Assembly (NCBI GenBank): GCA_938002255.1
Contig: CALLAL010000013.1
Location: 1 to 64,000, forward strand
DNA from: an uncultured bacterium
GTDB taxonomy: Bacteria; Desulfobacterota; BSN033; UBA1163
Length of the DNA stretch: 64,000 nt
Direction: 5' to 3'
Shown here: positions 52,662-60,502 of the stretch, in pieces
Layout of the letters: every line of letters starts with the position of its first letter
How positions within the stretch are numbered: the first letter of the stretch is position 1
Position numbers and translations under genes: made by a program
Notes under the pieces: model-generated
Told to the model about the DNA's origin: nothing
The model's database searches: none
What the model saw: the letters and a program-made list of their open reading frames with translations, nothing else

Positions 52662-54116
52662 CTATCCTTTAACCACTCCCATCGGCACCAATTTGACAAC
52701 CTTCAAACTGATCCCGGCATGGTGGACAACATTGACGACATCGTTGACGTCTTTGTAAGCGTCAGGGATCTCTTCTTCGATCGTCCCTCGACTCGCTCCT
52801 TTCACAATGATTCCCTTGTCCTCCATCTCTCTGACAATCGCCCTTCCCTTGGCGGCCTTAATGGCCTGGTGACGACTCATAACTCTTCCGGCTCCATGAC
52901 AGGTAGAGCCAAACGTCTCTTTCATGGCCTGCTCTGTCCCGATTAAGACATAGGAACACCGGCCCATATCTCCAGGGATGAGGACAGGTTGTCCCACATC
53001 CTGGTAATCCTTTGGAATATCCTTATGGCCAGGGGGAAAGGCTCGCGTCGCCCCTTTTCGATGTACACAGACCCTCTTCTTCTCTCCGTCGATCGTATGT
53101 GTCTCAATCTTGGCAATATTATGACAAACATCATAAACCACCTGGAGTCGAAGATCGCTCGGGCTCCTCTTAAAAACCTGTTCGAAGGTCTCCCTGACCC
53201 AGTGGGAAATCATCTGGCGATTGGTGAAGGCATAATTGGCTGCACAAGCCATTGCTTGAAGATATCGCTCTCCCTCTGGTGAGGAAATAGGAGCACAGCA
53301 GAGCTGAGGGTCTGGAAGTTCGATCTGATACTTCCGGGCCGAATCCATCATCACCCGAATATAATCGTCGCAAACCTGGTGTCCCAACCCTCGGGACCCT
53401 GTGTGCACGAGGATGGTAATCTGATCTTTCCATAATCCTAAAGCTCTGGCAATCACCTCATCGAAAACCTCAGCGACATACCCCACCTCCACAAAATGAT
53501 TCCCTGACCCTACAGTTCCTAATTGGGCCCTCCCCCGTTCCATCGCTTTTTCAGAGACCTGATCCGGATCCGCCCCTTCAATGCAACCCTGTTCTTCAAT
53601 ATGGTCAAGATCTTCATCTGCCCCATAACCTTTCTCAACCGCCCACTTCGCTCCCTTCTTGAAAACCTGTTTCTGTTCTTTCTCACCCAACTTCAAATCC
53701 TTACGGTGAGAACCGACTCCAGAGGGAATGTTCACAAAGAGGGCCGCCACCAACTCTTTCATCTTTCCCTCAATCTCTTTTCGGCTCAGACCTGAGCGCA
53801 TCAGCCTGACCCCTCAATTGATATCATATCCGACCCCGCCGGGAGAAACGATCCCATGATTCAGATCGAAAGCCGCTACTCCACCAATAGGAAAACCGTA
53901 TCCCCAGTGGATGTCAGGCATGGCTAAGGAAGAACCAACAATGCCCGGAAGCCATGCAACATGAGCCACTTGCATGAGACTCTGATCTTTCCGGATATCC
54001 TCGAGCATTCGTTCATCTGCATAAACGACCCCATCCGTTCTCATTTTTCCCTCGCGTGGAATCCTCCAGCGGTAGTCGTCTATTTTCTGAATCTTAATCT
54101 TCTCTTCTCCTGCCAT
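52662..54116 (-). CDS. rtcB: RNA ligase RtcB, probable selenoprotein with in-frame UGA at residue 101
   Basis: RtcB joins RNA 3'-phosphate (or 2',3'-cyclic phosphate) ends to 5'-OH ends using GTP and manganese. The frame 54116-52662 gives 484 residues with one internal TGA at 53814-53816. The first part ends GGVGYDIN, the stop follows, and the same frame continues [10 protein letters not shown]. Family members read DINCGVRL, so UGA replaces exactly the metal-binding Cys (Cys98 in the Pyrococcus enzyme). The other ligands remain: GSGNHFVE (His ~207), [10 protein letters not shown] (~238), CHNIAK (~332) and the guanylylated His in [11 protein letters not shown] (~407). A SECIS-like hairpin lies 20 nt after the UGA. 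The ATG at 53801 has no ribosome site, arguing against two genes. Archease is encoded just upstream. Confidence 0.88.
53784..53816 (-). promoter_or_regulatory. Bacterial SECIS element with its UGA codon
   Basis: On the minus-strand mRNA the UGA (53814-53816) is followed after 20 nt by GCUC (53794-53797), the six-base apical loop AGGUCU (53788-53793) and GAGC (53784-53787). A further G-C pair forms across a bulged C below this stem. The loop AGGUCU is the same as in the E. coli fdhF SECIS, where it contacts SelB, and there it lies 17 nt after the UGA. The spacing and loop together support selenocysteine insertion. The selC, selB, selA and selD genes are not in this window. Confidence 0.8.
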
Positions 54117-54172
54117 TGGATTTGCTCCTCTTTTTTATTGTTCACCGTTCATGATCCACCGTCCATCGATTC

Positions 54173-54607
54173 TCATAAATCCAGAATCACCTGCGCTCTC
54201 CAGCCTTCCCCCTCCCTCCTGACTTGGATCTGATGGTAAGTGACGGATTTCACCCCGGTGTGAATCACATGAGTCCCCTCCTGAAAGGATTCTCCTTTGG
54301 CCACTGCCTTCAGCCCATTTTTCCCAACCTTTTCAACCCTGAAGTGCTTAAAAAGAAGATTTTCCACCTCATGGAGATAAAGAAGCTCATTCAACCAGTC
54401 CACCATCAGTCGTTCCAGGCTCTCTCCGGGCAATTCAATCCTTCTCTCTTCCTTCTGTCGAACCCTTTTTAAATCAGTAATGAGATGAAAGAACCCGACT
54501 CCTGCATTTTCAAAAAGGGTCTTAAGATCTTTCCCATAGATGACCAATCCGATATCGGCTGTGTGATCCAGAATATCAAAACGTTTTCTTTTCTTTTTAA
54601 ACTCCAC
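54173..54607 (-). CDS. Archease (RtcB cofactor)
   Basis: This protein of about 144 residues speeds RtcB guanylylation and broadens its nucleotide use. The family signature is clear: RFDILDHTADIGLVIYGKDLKTLFENA, then VDWLNELLYLHEVE and the C-terminal TYHQIQVRREGEGWRAQVILDL. The start is one of two adjacent GTG codons (54610 or 54607) behind GGAGAAGG, because the frame further upstream overlaps the thioesterase gene and is not archease-like. It lies 56 bases upstream of rtcB, giving the classic archease-rtcB pair. Confidence 0.9.
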   Translation of the reverse strand: MEFKKKRKRFDILDHTADIGLVIYGKDLKTLFENAGVGFFHLITDLKRVRQKEERRIELPGESLERLMVDWLNELLYLHEVENLLFKHFRVEKVGKNGLKAVAKGESFQEGTHVIHTGVKSVTYHQIQVRREGEGWRAQVILDL

Positions 54608-54632
54608 CACCTTCTCCGAAAGGAAACGGAAC

Positions 54633-55019
54633 TCATCCGGATTTCTTTTTCTCAATCTTTTGATAAAAAAGGTCTTTTGAGACAAGGACACGCTCATGCT
54701 CCCCTTCAGCCACTTTCTCTCTCTCATCATAGGCGTCAATCAGGAAGAGGAGTCTATTTTTTTGAATTTCCTTCAGGAGGGCATGAGCCGTTACTCTCAT
54801 CCCAAGAGGGGTCGCAGCGAGATGTTTGATATTGATCCGTGTCCCAAGACTCCACTGGTCTGTAGGAAGGAAATCGGCTATCGCATGGAGCGCTGCCTCT
54901 TCCATTAATTGGATCAGTCTCGGAGTTGAAAGGACATGGATTGGAAGATTCCCCAAGTGACTTACCAGATCCTCTTCACACACCACCATTTCAGCTTTTC
55001 CTGTCAACCCCGGTACCAT
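54633..55019 (-). CDS. Hotdog-fold thioesterase, FlK-like
   Basis: This 128-residue single-hotdog protein resembles the fluoroacetyl-CoA thioesterase (FlK) group. Key stretches are STPRLIQLMEEAALHAI (helix with Glu), LGTRINIKHLAATPLGMRVTAHALL (with the His) and LIDAYDEREKVAEGEHERVLV. Such proteins hydrolyse small acyl-CoAs or may bind ligands without catalysis. It sits between the ferritin-like protein and archease on the same strand. Confidence 0.78.
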   Translation of the reverse strand: MVPGLTGKAEMVVCEEDLVSHLGNLPIHVLSTPRLIQLMEEAALHAIADFLPTDQWSLGTRINIKHLAATPLGMRVTAHALLKEIQKNRLLFLIDAYDEREKVAEGEHERVLVSKDLFYQKIEKKKSG

Positions 55020-55106
55020 GATTTACCCCCTATTCTCGAACGGAACATTCAATCCTTCTCCATCCATCAAAGACTTTTGCAGGGGTCCCTTTTCTCATTT
55101 CAAACA

Positions 55107-55556
55107 TTAGAACTCCTTTAAAATCTCTTCGTCATAGATTTTCTCAAGCCTCTCTTTATGTGTGGACTCTTCCTGGGCAAGGATCAACAATAATTTTTTA
55201 AGATTGGGATCCGTCACCAACTTGGATGTGGAGGTGTAAAGATTCTGGGATCTCTCCTCATTCTTAATGGCCATTCGGAGGAGTTCCTCATAGGTCAGTT
55301 CTGGTCCGAAGGGAATATCCTCAATCTTTTCACTGATCCCAAGCCCTTTCGTCTCTTTTAACTTCATCCGGCCAACCTTTTTCACGTCAAAGGCTTCAAG
55401 CCTTTTTCGATGTTTCTCCTCCTCTTCAGCCAATTCCTTAAAGAACTGTTTGACTCCGGGACGCGCACGATCTGCAGCAATGTGGTAAGCCGTGGCGGCA
55501 TCCGCCTCTTTCCGGATAGCAAACCTCAAAATTTCCTCAGCGCTATTCAGTTTCAT
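55107..55556 (-). CDS. Ferritin-like/rubrerythrin-type diiron protein
   Basis: This 149-residue four-helix protein has the carboxylate-bridged diiron pattern twice: EILRFAIRKEADAATAYHIAADRA with ELAEEEEKHRKRLEAF, and ELLRMAIKNEERSQNLYTSTSKL with ILAQEESTHKERLEKIY. It lacks the rubredoxin cysteines of full rubrerythrin. Such proteins protect anaerobes from peroxide or store iron. Its start overlaps the preceding DUF2007 gene by 14 bases. Confidence 0.85.
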   Translation of the reverse strand: MKLNSAEEILRFAIRKEADAATAYHIAADRARPGVKQFFKELAEEEEKHRKRLEAFDVKKVGRMKLKETKGLGISEKIEDIPFGPELTYEELLRMAIKNEERSQNLYTSTSKLVTDPNLKKLLLILAQEESTHKERLEKIYDEEILKEF

Positions 55557-55794
55557 CTTTTGCCTCCTCCTGATAGAATTTTTTAACCTCAGCCACCATC
55601 TGCTCTGCTGGACCTCGAAAGGCTTCTGGCACCATCACCTTTCCCCATCCCTTCTGCGGAAGATAAAGACCATCATAGGCAGTGTCGAGAAAAGAGGTAA
55701 TCATATAAGGAATACCCCTTTCCTCTAAAACTTGGGCGATCCGATCTCCCTCAAAACGGTTTTCTATGACCCCTACCTGTATCCAGTCTGTCAT
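55543..55794 (-). CDS. DUF2007-like small protein
   Basis: This 83-residue protein has the pattern of DUF2007 (putative signal-transducing) domains: an initial strand, FEGDRIAQVLEERGIPYMIT, a loop, then GWGKVMVPEAFRGPAEQMVAEVKKF. No catalytic residues are apparent. It heads the minus-strand run with the ferritin-like protein, thioesterase, archease and rtcB, and overlaps the next gene by 14 bases. Confidence 0.65.
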   Translation of the reverse strand: MTDWIQVGVIENRFEGDRIAQVLEERGIPYMITSFLDTAYDGLYLPQKGWGKVMVPEAFRGPAEQMVAEVKKFYQEEAKDETE

Positions 55795-55958
55795 GAAGCC
55801 CCCCTTCCTGCCCGACTTAAATTTATTATATAACGAAAATAGAATAACCTAAAGCATATTTTTTTCATCCACGGCGCAAACCCAATCGTTTCAATCCAGT
55901 CATGGTCGATGGAGGAACGTAGTCTTCTCCTCCTTTTAGTGATTGATGAAAATCATTT

Positions 55959-55984
55959 GTAATCCCTCAGTCAAAGTAAGAAAA
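55959..55984 (+). repeat. Solo remnant resembling the miniature-element end
   Basis: GTAATCCCTCAGTCAAAG followed by TAAGAAAA agrees at about 22 of 26 positions with the first 26 bases of the element at 36706. No matching opposite end is found within 230 bases to the right, so it would be a decayed or solo end. It sits 6 bases before the -35 box of the XRE-cupin gene. The non-coding gap 55795-56056 otherwise shows only that promoter. Confidence 0.4.
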
Positions 55985-55990
55985 AAAGAG

Positions 55991-56018
55991 TTGAAATAAA
56001 TCAAATTGTGAGTATAAT
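55991..56018 (+). promoter_or_regulatory. Promoter of the XRE-cupin gene
   Basis: TTGAAA (55991-55996) and a perfect TATAAT (56013-56018) are 16 bases apart. The ATG at 56057 follows AAGGAGGAGGT. Confidence 0.65.
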
Positions 56019-56056
56019 GGTGCGTTAATAATCCATTCCGACATCAAGGAGGAGGT

Positions 56057-56611
56057 ATGGTCACAAAAAAGGTGGATGAAAAATCTTTTGGGGCCAAGAT
56101 GAAACAGTTGAGACAACTGAGGAAAATGACCTTTGAAAATCTTGCTAATAAAACCGGGCTTTCCAACCGTTATCTTAAGGAAATCGAAGAGGGGAAGATC
56201 ATCCCGCCCGTATCGGCGGTCATTCAAATCTCAAAAGCCCTCTCCATTGACTCGGGTTCTTTTCTCTCTGCGGAGGAACAGGAAGCCCTGGCTAGAAAGC
56301 GAAAAGAGAGCTTTTACAAACGGACCCAGGCTTACTCTTATAAAACCCTTACGCCGGAAGCAGAATCCAAACATATGAAAGCCTTTCTGGTGACAATCGA
56401 CCCCAAACAGGACCATCGGATGGTAGAATACAGGCATGAAGGCGAAGAATTTATTTATGTATTAAAAGGAGAGGTAGAGGTTCGAGTCGGTGAAAATGAA
56501 AACCACCTCAAAAAAGGAGAGACGCTCCATTTTGACTCAGGCATTCCCCATAAACTTCGAAACCTGTCCGATGAAGAATCCAAGCTCCTGGTGGTGCTCT
56601 ATACACCCTAA
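56057..56611 (+). CDS. XRE-family regulator with C-terminal cupin
   Basis: This 184-residue protein has an N-terminal helix-turn-helix (KMKQLRQLRKMTFENLANKTGLSNRYLKEIEEGKIIPP, about 14-52) and a C-terminal cupin barrel (HEGEEFIYVLKGEVEVRVG, LKKGETLHFDSGIPHKL). The cupin keeps the His and Glu positions for metal or ligand binding. Proteins with this layout repress genes in response to small metabolites. The ligand and targets are unknown; it is divergent from the DUF2007-rtcB run, which it might regulate. Confidence 0.85.
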   Translation: MVTKKVDEKSFGAKMKQLRQLRKMTFENLANKTGLSNRYLKEIEEGKIIPPVSAVIQISKALSIDSGSFLSAEEQEALARKRKESFYKRTQAYSYKTLTPEAESKHMKAFLVTIDPKQDHRMVEYRHEGEEFIYVLKGEVEVRVGENENHLKKGETLHFDSGIPHKLRNLSDEESKLLVVLYTP

Positions 56612-56725
56612 CTTCATTTCGGATTTCGCCTGCCCCTGGGCAATTCTTTGGCAGACGGGGGATGCGGAATTCGGATTAAAATCCTTGTTGACTTTGCCAT
56701 CGCCGGTTTGCAATGAGCAATGATT

Positions 56726-57601
56726 TTACTCTCTCCAGTTTCTGGGGACTCCTGCAAAGGAAGCCCTTCGCTCCAATTCGTTCAACTGTTCTTCAAAATA
56801 ACGAATGGCATTATTAATTCTCCTCAACTCCGTTTGATATCGCCGTTGCTCATAGGTGGCCTTAAGCCCCTTTAACTCTTCGAGGTTACGGTGGTAAAAG
56901 CGGAATTGGCCTACCCAGTATTCCTTGCTATATCCCCCTGGCCGCTCTGGCGAGGGCATTCCCTGGAGAGAATAAAGAGTCATCTTCCCATTAAGGGAAT
57001 CGAGCACCACTTTGAACTTATTGAGAAATGAATTGCCGAGGAGACCCGGATAGGAGGGCATATTAAAGACAAGGGCTTCTGTATGCTCCACCTCCGCTTT
57101 TCCGACCCGGACCGACTGCAGGGTGATTAATGGCGTGAGGATCACATCGCTGACACTGGCAACACGAATGAAAGGAGTCGTCTCATCCATGCGGATCCCT
57201 AATTCCTTTGCAATCTGACGACTGATGAGTGAAAAACTTGCTCCTGTATCTACAACGAAATGTTCTTTTACCCTACCATTCAGAACTACTTCGGCAAGCC
57301 AAAGTTCGTGCCGACGAAGGAGGGGAACTTCATAGCCTTCTGCCTCGAAGGGTTTTAAAGGAGAGGGTCTTTCTGAAGGGGGTTTGGATGTTTCAGATAA
57401 TCCTATTGATGAGGCCTCCCCTTTTCCTTTGGGAATTTTTCTCTGCTCCGCAGCAGGACGGTATTTCTCTGGAACTTTTGTAAGGTCATCAGCAAAATGG
57501 AGTGTTCCTTTCTCATCCACCCACTGATACAGCTCTCCGTAACAAGGAGCCATCCAGAGGAATGTCATCATGAGAATCGGGAGAAAGCGCTGTGCTTTCA
57601 T
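56726..57601 (-). CDS. Exported retropepsin-like aspartic protease with DUF4124
   Basis: This protein of about 291 residues starts at 57601 behind GGAGGGGG. It has a signal peptide (about 1-22), a DUF4124 segment (ELYQWVDEKGTLHFADDLTKVP), a linker, then a single retropepsin-like domain with FVVDTGASFSLIS around the catalytic Asp and LLGNSFLNKFKVVLD near its end. The C-terminal 60 residues form helices. These clan AA proteins act as homodimers; substrates are unknown. It is divergent from ubiE. Confidence 0.8.
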   Translation of the reverse strand: MKAQRFLPILMMTFLWMAPCYGELYQWVDEKGTLHFADDLTKVPEKYRPAAEQRKIPKGKGEASSIGLSETSKPPSERPSPLKPFEAEGYEVPLLRRHELWLAEVVLNGRVKEHFVVDTGASFSLISRQIAKELGIRMDETTPFIRVASVSDVILTPLITLQSVRVGKAEVEHTEALVFNMPSYPGLLGNSFLNKFKVVLDSLNGKMTLYSLQGMPSPERPGGYSKEYWVGQFRFYHRNLEELKGLKATYEQRRYQTELRRINNAIRYFEEQLNELERRASFAGVPRNWRE

Positions 57602-57726
57602 AACCAGTGAATCCCCCCTCCTTCTCCCATATCCTATAAGATTCTTTCCTTCACCTATCTTTGTTGATGCTTCACCCGTTAGTACCCTTTGCAAGCCATT
57701 TTACCGCTTGCCATCAGGCTTGTCAA

Positions 57727-57755
57727 TTGCCCTCCTATGCCTCTTCTGCTATAAT
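57727..57755 (+). promoter_or_regulatory. Promoter of ubiE, near-leaderless
   Basis: TTGCCC (57727-57732) and a perfect TATAAT (57750-57755) are 17 bases apart. The expected start of transcription, about 7 bases later, coincides with the ATG at 57763, so the message may be leaderless. Confidence 0.55.
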
Positions 57756-57762
57756 GATTTGG

Positions 57763-58470
57763 ATGAACCCTTACGCCTTGACCCAGGAATCGATACGGAA
57801 TCTATTCAACAATATCGCCCCCACCTATGACTTTCTAAACCATCTTCTTAGTTTGCGCAGGGATATCTATTGGAGAAAGAAGGCCGTTCTTGAACTGGAT
57901 GGACATCAGGGTTGGATGCTCGACATTGCTACTGGCACAGGAGACGTGGCCATTGAAATGATCAATCAGGGAAACGGAAAACGGAAGGTCTTCGGTCTCG
58001 ACTTCTCAGAACCCATGATCAGGAAGGCCCAGGAAAAACTACTCAAACGGAATCTTTCCGGGAAGATCACCCTCGGGCTGGGTGACGCCCTCTTTCTTCC
58101 CTTTCGCAACAATAGTTTTGTCGGTTTGGTGATCGCCTTTGGTTTAAGAAATATTCCCCAAAAAGAACAAGCCCTTTCTGAAATGGTTCGGGTCGTTAGG
58201 CCGGGTGGAAAAGTGGTCGTCCTTGAATTCACCTTGCCCGAGAGAGGACTGATGAAAAGAATCTATCCTTTTTATTTCAAGAGGGTACTCCCCCGGGTGG
58301 GCGGATGGATCTCTGGAGATCGACATGCCTATGCTTACCTTCCTGATTCCGTTTCCCTGTTTAGATCAACGAAGGATTATGAGAAACTGATGGTCCATTC
58401 CGGATTAAGAGAGGTGTTCTCCCGACTCCTGACTGGAGGTATTGTGTCTATCATTTCTGGGATTAAGTAG
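57763..58470 (+). CDS. ubiE: Ubiquinone/menaquinone biosynthesis methyltransferase
   Basis: This 235-residue enzyme methylates the quinone ring with S-adenosylmethionine (MenG/UbiE). The start at 57763 gives MNPYALTQESIRNLFNNIAPTYDFLN, the family opening. The SAM motif is MLDIATGTGDVAIEM, followed by VFGLDFSEPMIRKA, LGDALFLPF and the signature VVRPGGKVVVLEF. The final GGIVSIISGIK is also typical. In an anaerobe it most likely serves menaquinone. The acetyltransferase gene follows 5 bases after its stop. Confidence 0.93.
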   Translation: MNPYALTQESIRNLFNNIAPTYDFLNHLLSLRRDIYWRKKAVLELDGHQGWMLDIATGTGDVAIEMINQGNGKRKVFGLDFSEPMIRKAQEKLLKRNLSGKITLGLGDALFLPFRNNSFVGLVIAFGLRNIPQKEQALSEMVRVVRPGGKVVVLEFTLPERGLMKRIYPFYFKRVLPRVGGWISGDRHAYAYLPDSVSLFRSTKDYEKLMVHSGLREVFSRLLTGGIVSIISGIK

Positions 58471-58475
58471 AACCA

Positions 58476-58943
58476 ATGATTCGGCCGTTTACCCTTGAGG
58501 ATTTGGATGCTATTCTGAAGATTGAGCAACTTTCTTTTCCGAAATCACCTTACGATCGGATGACCTTCGTCCATCTCCAGGTTCTTTATCCCCAATCATT
58601 CCTCGTCTATACAGAAAAGAGAGCCGATGGGGAAGAAGAGGTCCTGGGTTATATCATTTTCTCTCCCGAGGGACACATCATCTCCCTTGCCGTTCTTCCT
58701 GAACATAGAAGAAAAGGGATAGGGAGGGCCCTTCTCCACCAGGCCATGGAAACTCCCCAACTCCGTTTGCTCCATGCTGAGGTTAGAAGAAGTAACCTTG
58801 GGGCACAGGCCTTTTACTTGCGTATGGGATTTCGGATCATGGGGATGGCCCCTAATTATTACGGAAATGAGGATGCCCTGATCATCCAGTGGAAACCTTC
58901 TTTCGTAACGCCTTCTTCAGAAAGGCACTCTGGTCACCATTGA
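58476..58943 (+). CDS. GNAT acetyltransferase, RimI-like
   Basis: This 155-residue protein has the GNAT fold: IRPFTLEDLDAILKIEQLSF at the start, the acetyl-CoA motif ISLAVLPEHRRKGIGRALLHQA, and EVRRSNLGAQAFYLRMGFRIMGMAPNYYGNEDALIIQ, the pattern of RimI, which acetylates the N-terminus of ribosomal protein S18. An alternative target cannot be ruled out. It is in one run with ubiE, 5 bases apart. Confidence 0.83.
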   Translation: MIRPFTLEDLDAILKIEQLSFPKSPYDRMTFVHLQVLYPQSFLVYTEKRADGEEEVLGYIIFSPEGHIISLAVLPEHRRKGIGRALLHQAMETPQLRLLHAEVRRSNLGAQAFYLRMGFRIMGMAPNYYGNEDALIIQWKPSFVTPSSERHSGHH

Positions 58944-59040
58944 GAACCAGGATATTCTCTTTTTCTCCCCCTCCCTCTCATTGACAAGAAGTTGGCTCTC
59001 TGTTAATGGGTGAATGGGTGTTGAAGGGATCGGAGGACGT

Positions 59041-60432
59041 ATGAGTGGTATCTTTGGTATCGTTTCGAAAAAAAACTGCGCGGATATGCTTCTTTATGGA
59101 ACCGACTATCATTCTCATATGGGGACGGAATACGGGGGTATGGCCGTTTTCGGAAAACAATTCCATCGCTCCATTCACGACATTAGCAAATCTCAATTTA
59201 AATCAAAATTCTTTGAAGAATACAAGGAGATGAAAGGAAACCTCGGTATTGGGGTCATTAGTGATCGGGACCCTCAACCATTGATCATCGGATCAAAGTT
59301 TGGAACGTTTGCGATTGTCATGGCAGGATTGATCGAGAATCTCGATGAATTGGGACTCGAACTCCTGAAAGCCGGAGAAACCTTCGGTGAAATCTCCCAT
59401 CGTGGGCTGAACTCCGTTGAATTAGTCGCTAAGCTGATTACACGAGGACGAACCCTTCTGGAAGGCATTGAGGGAATCTATGATAGAATTCAAGGGTCTG
59501 CCTCTCTTCTGCTCCTGAAAAAAGAAGGTATCCTGGCGGCGAGAGATCGTCTGGGAAGAACTCCCCTGGTCATTGGGGAAAGAGACGGAGAGTTTGCGAT
59601 CGCCACAGAAACCTGTTCCTTTCTAAACTTAGGATTTCGGATCAAAAAATATCTCGATCCAGGGGAGATTGTCTTCATCCGAAAGTCTGGATTGGAAGAG
59701 AAAGTGCCCGGGAAAGCGAAGAACCAGATCTGTGCTTTCTTGTGGATCTATACGGGTTATCCTGCCTCAAGTTATGAAGGGATCAGCGTGGAACTGGTCA
59801 GAGAACGATGCGGTCGATCGCTGGCCAAAAATGACCCGATCCAGGCAGATCTCGTGGCAGGCGTTCCGGATTCTGGCGTTGGCCATGCCATTGGCTATGC
59901 GATGGAATCTGGAATACCTTACCGAAGGCCCTTGGTCAAATATACGCCTGGCTATGGAAGAAGCTATACCCCTCCTTCTCAGGAGATCCGAGATTTAGTC
60001 GCAACCATGAAGCTCATTCCCGTTAAAGAGGTGATCTGTGGAAACCGGATTGTCCTCTGTGAAGATTCGATTGTTCGGGGCACCCAACTGAAAAATTACA
60101 CAATTAAAAAACTCTGGGAGTGTGGCGCCAAAGAGGTTCATATTCGACCTGCCTGTCCCCCTTTGATGTTTCCCTGTCGTTTTGCCCTTTCAACGCGGTC
60201 TATTAAGGAATTGGTGGCCCGTAAGGCCATCCGGGCCCTTGAGGGAAGAGAGATTGGGGATGTCAGGGAATATACAGATCCCCGAACCCAGAAATATAAA
60301 CGAATGGTTGATTGGATTAGAAGGGAATTAGGCGCAACCACTTTAAAATATCAGACCATTGAAGATATGGTGGAAGCCATCGGTCTTCCCAGGGAGAAAC
60401 TCTGCCTCTATTGCTGGAAAGGAAATGATTAA
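59041..60432 (+). CDS. PurF-like phosphoribosyltransferase with degenerate glutaminase site
   Basis: This 463-residue protein has the two-domain layout of amidophosphoribosyltransferase, which makes phosphoribosylamine in purine synthesis. The start at 59041 follows GGAGG and gives MSGIFGIVSKK, where active enzymes have MCGIFGI: the nucleophile Cys is Ser. The usual RGQ-xx-AG and GHxRYST motifs are also changed (MGTEYGGM; GIGVISDRDPQP). The C-terminal part keeps GVPDSGVGHAIGYA and the PRPP loop CEDSIVRGTQLKN. Cysteines like those of the iron-sulfur form occur (QICAFLWIY, CLYCWKGN). It may use free ammonia or do something else; it is probably not the only PurF of the organism. Confidence 0.8.
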   Translation: MSGIFGIVSKKNCADMLLYGTDYHSHMGTEYGGMAVFGKQFHRSIHDISKSQFKSKFFEEYKEMKGNLGIGVISDRDPQPLIIGSKFGTFAIVMAGLIENLDELGLELLKAGETFGEISHRGLNSVELVAKLITRGRTLLEGIEGIYDRIQGSASLLLLKKEGILAARDRLGRTPLVIGERDGEFAIATETCSFLNLGFRIKKYLDPGEIVFIRKSGLEEKVPGKAKNQICAFLWIYTGYPASSYEGISVELVRERCGRSLAKNDPIQADLVAGVPDSGVGHAIGYAMESGIPYRRPLVKYTPGYGRSYTPPSQEIRDLVATMKLIPVKEVICGNRIVLCEDSIVRGTQLKNYTIKKLWECGAKEVHIRPACPPLMFPCRFALSTRSIKELVARKAIRALEGREIGDVREYTDPRTQKYKRMVDWIRRELGATTLKYQTIEDMVEAIGLPREKLCLYCWKGND

Positions 60433-60502
60433 AGAATGGAGTCCAAAGTAAATAATTCCAAAAGACATCACCGAACTCAAAACTCACTATTTGGAACAAT
60501 CT

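Noticed and set aside
52662-54116. RtcB as two separate genes (54116-53814 and 53801-52662) or a pseudogene
   Set aside because: Frame is unchanged across the TGA, the stop replaces a single conserved Cys, the downstream ATG has no ribosome site, all other ligands are intact, and a SECIS-like hairpin follows.
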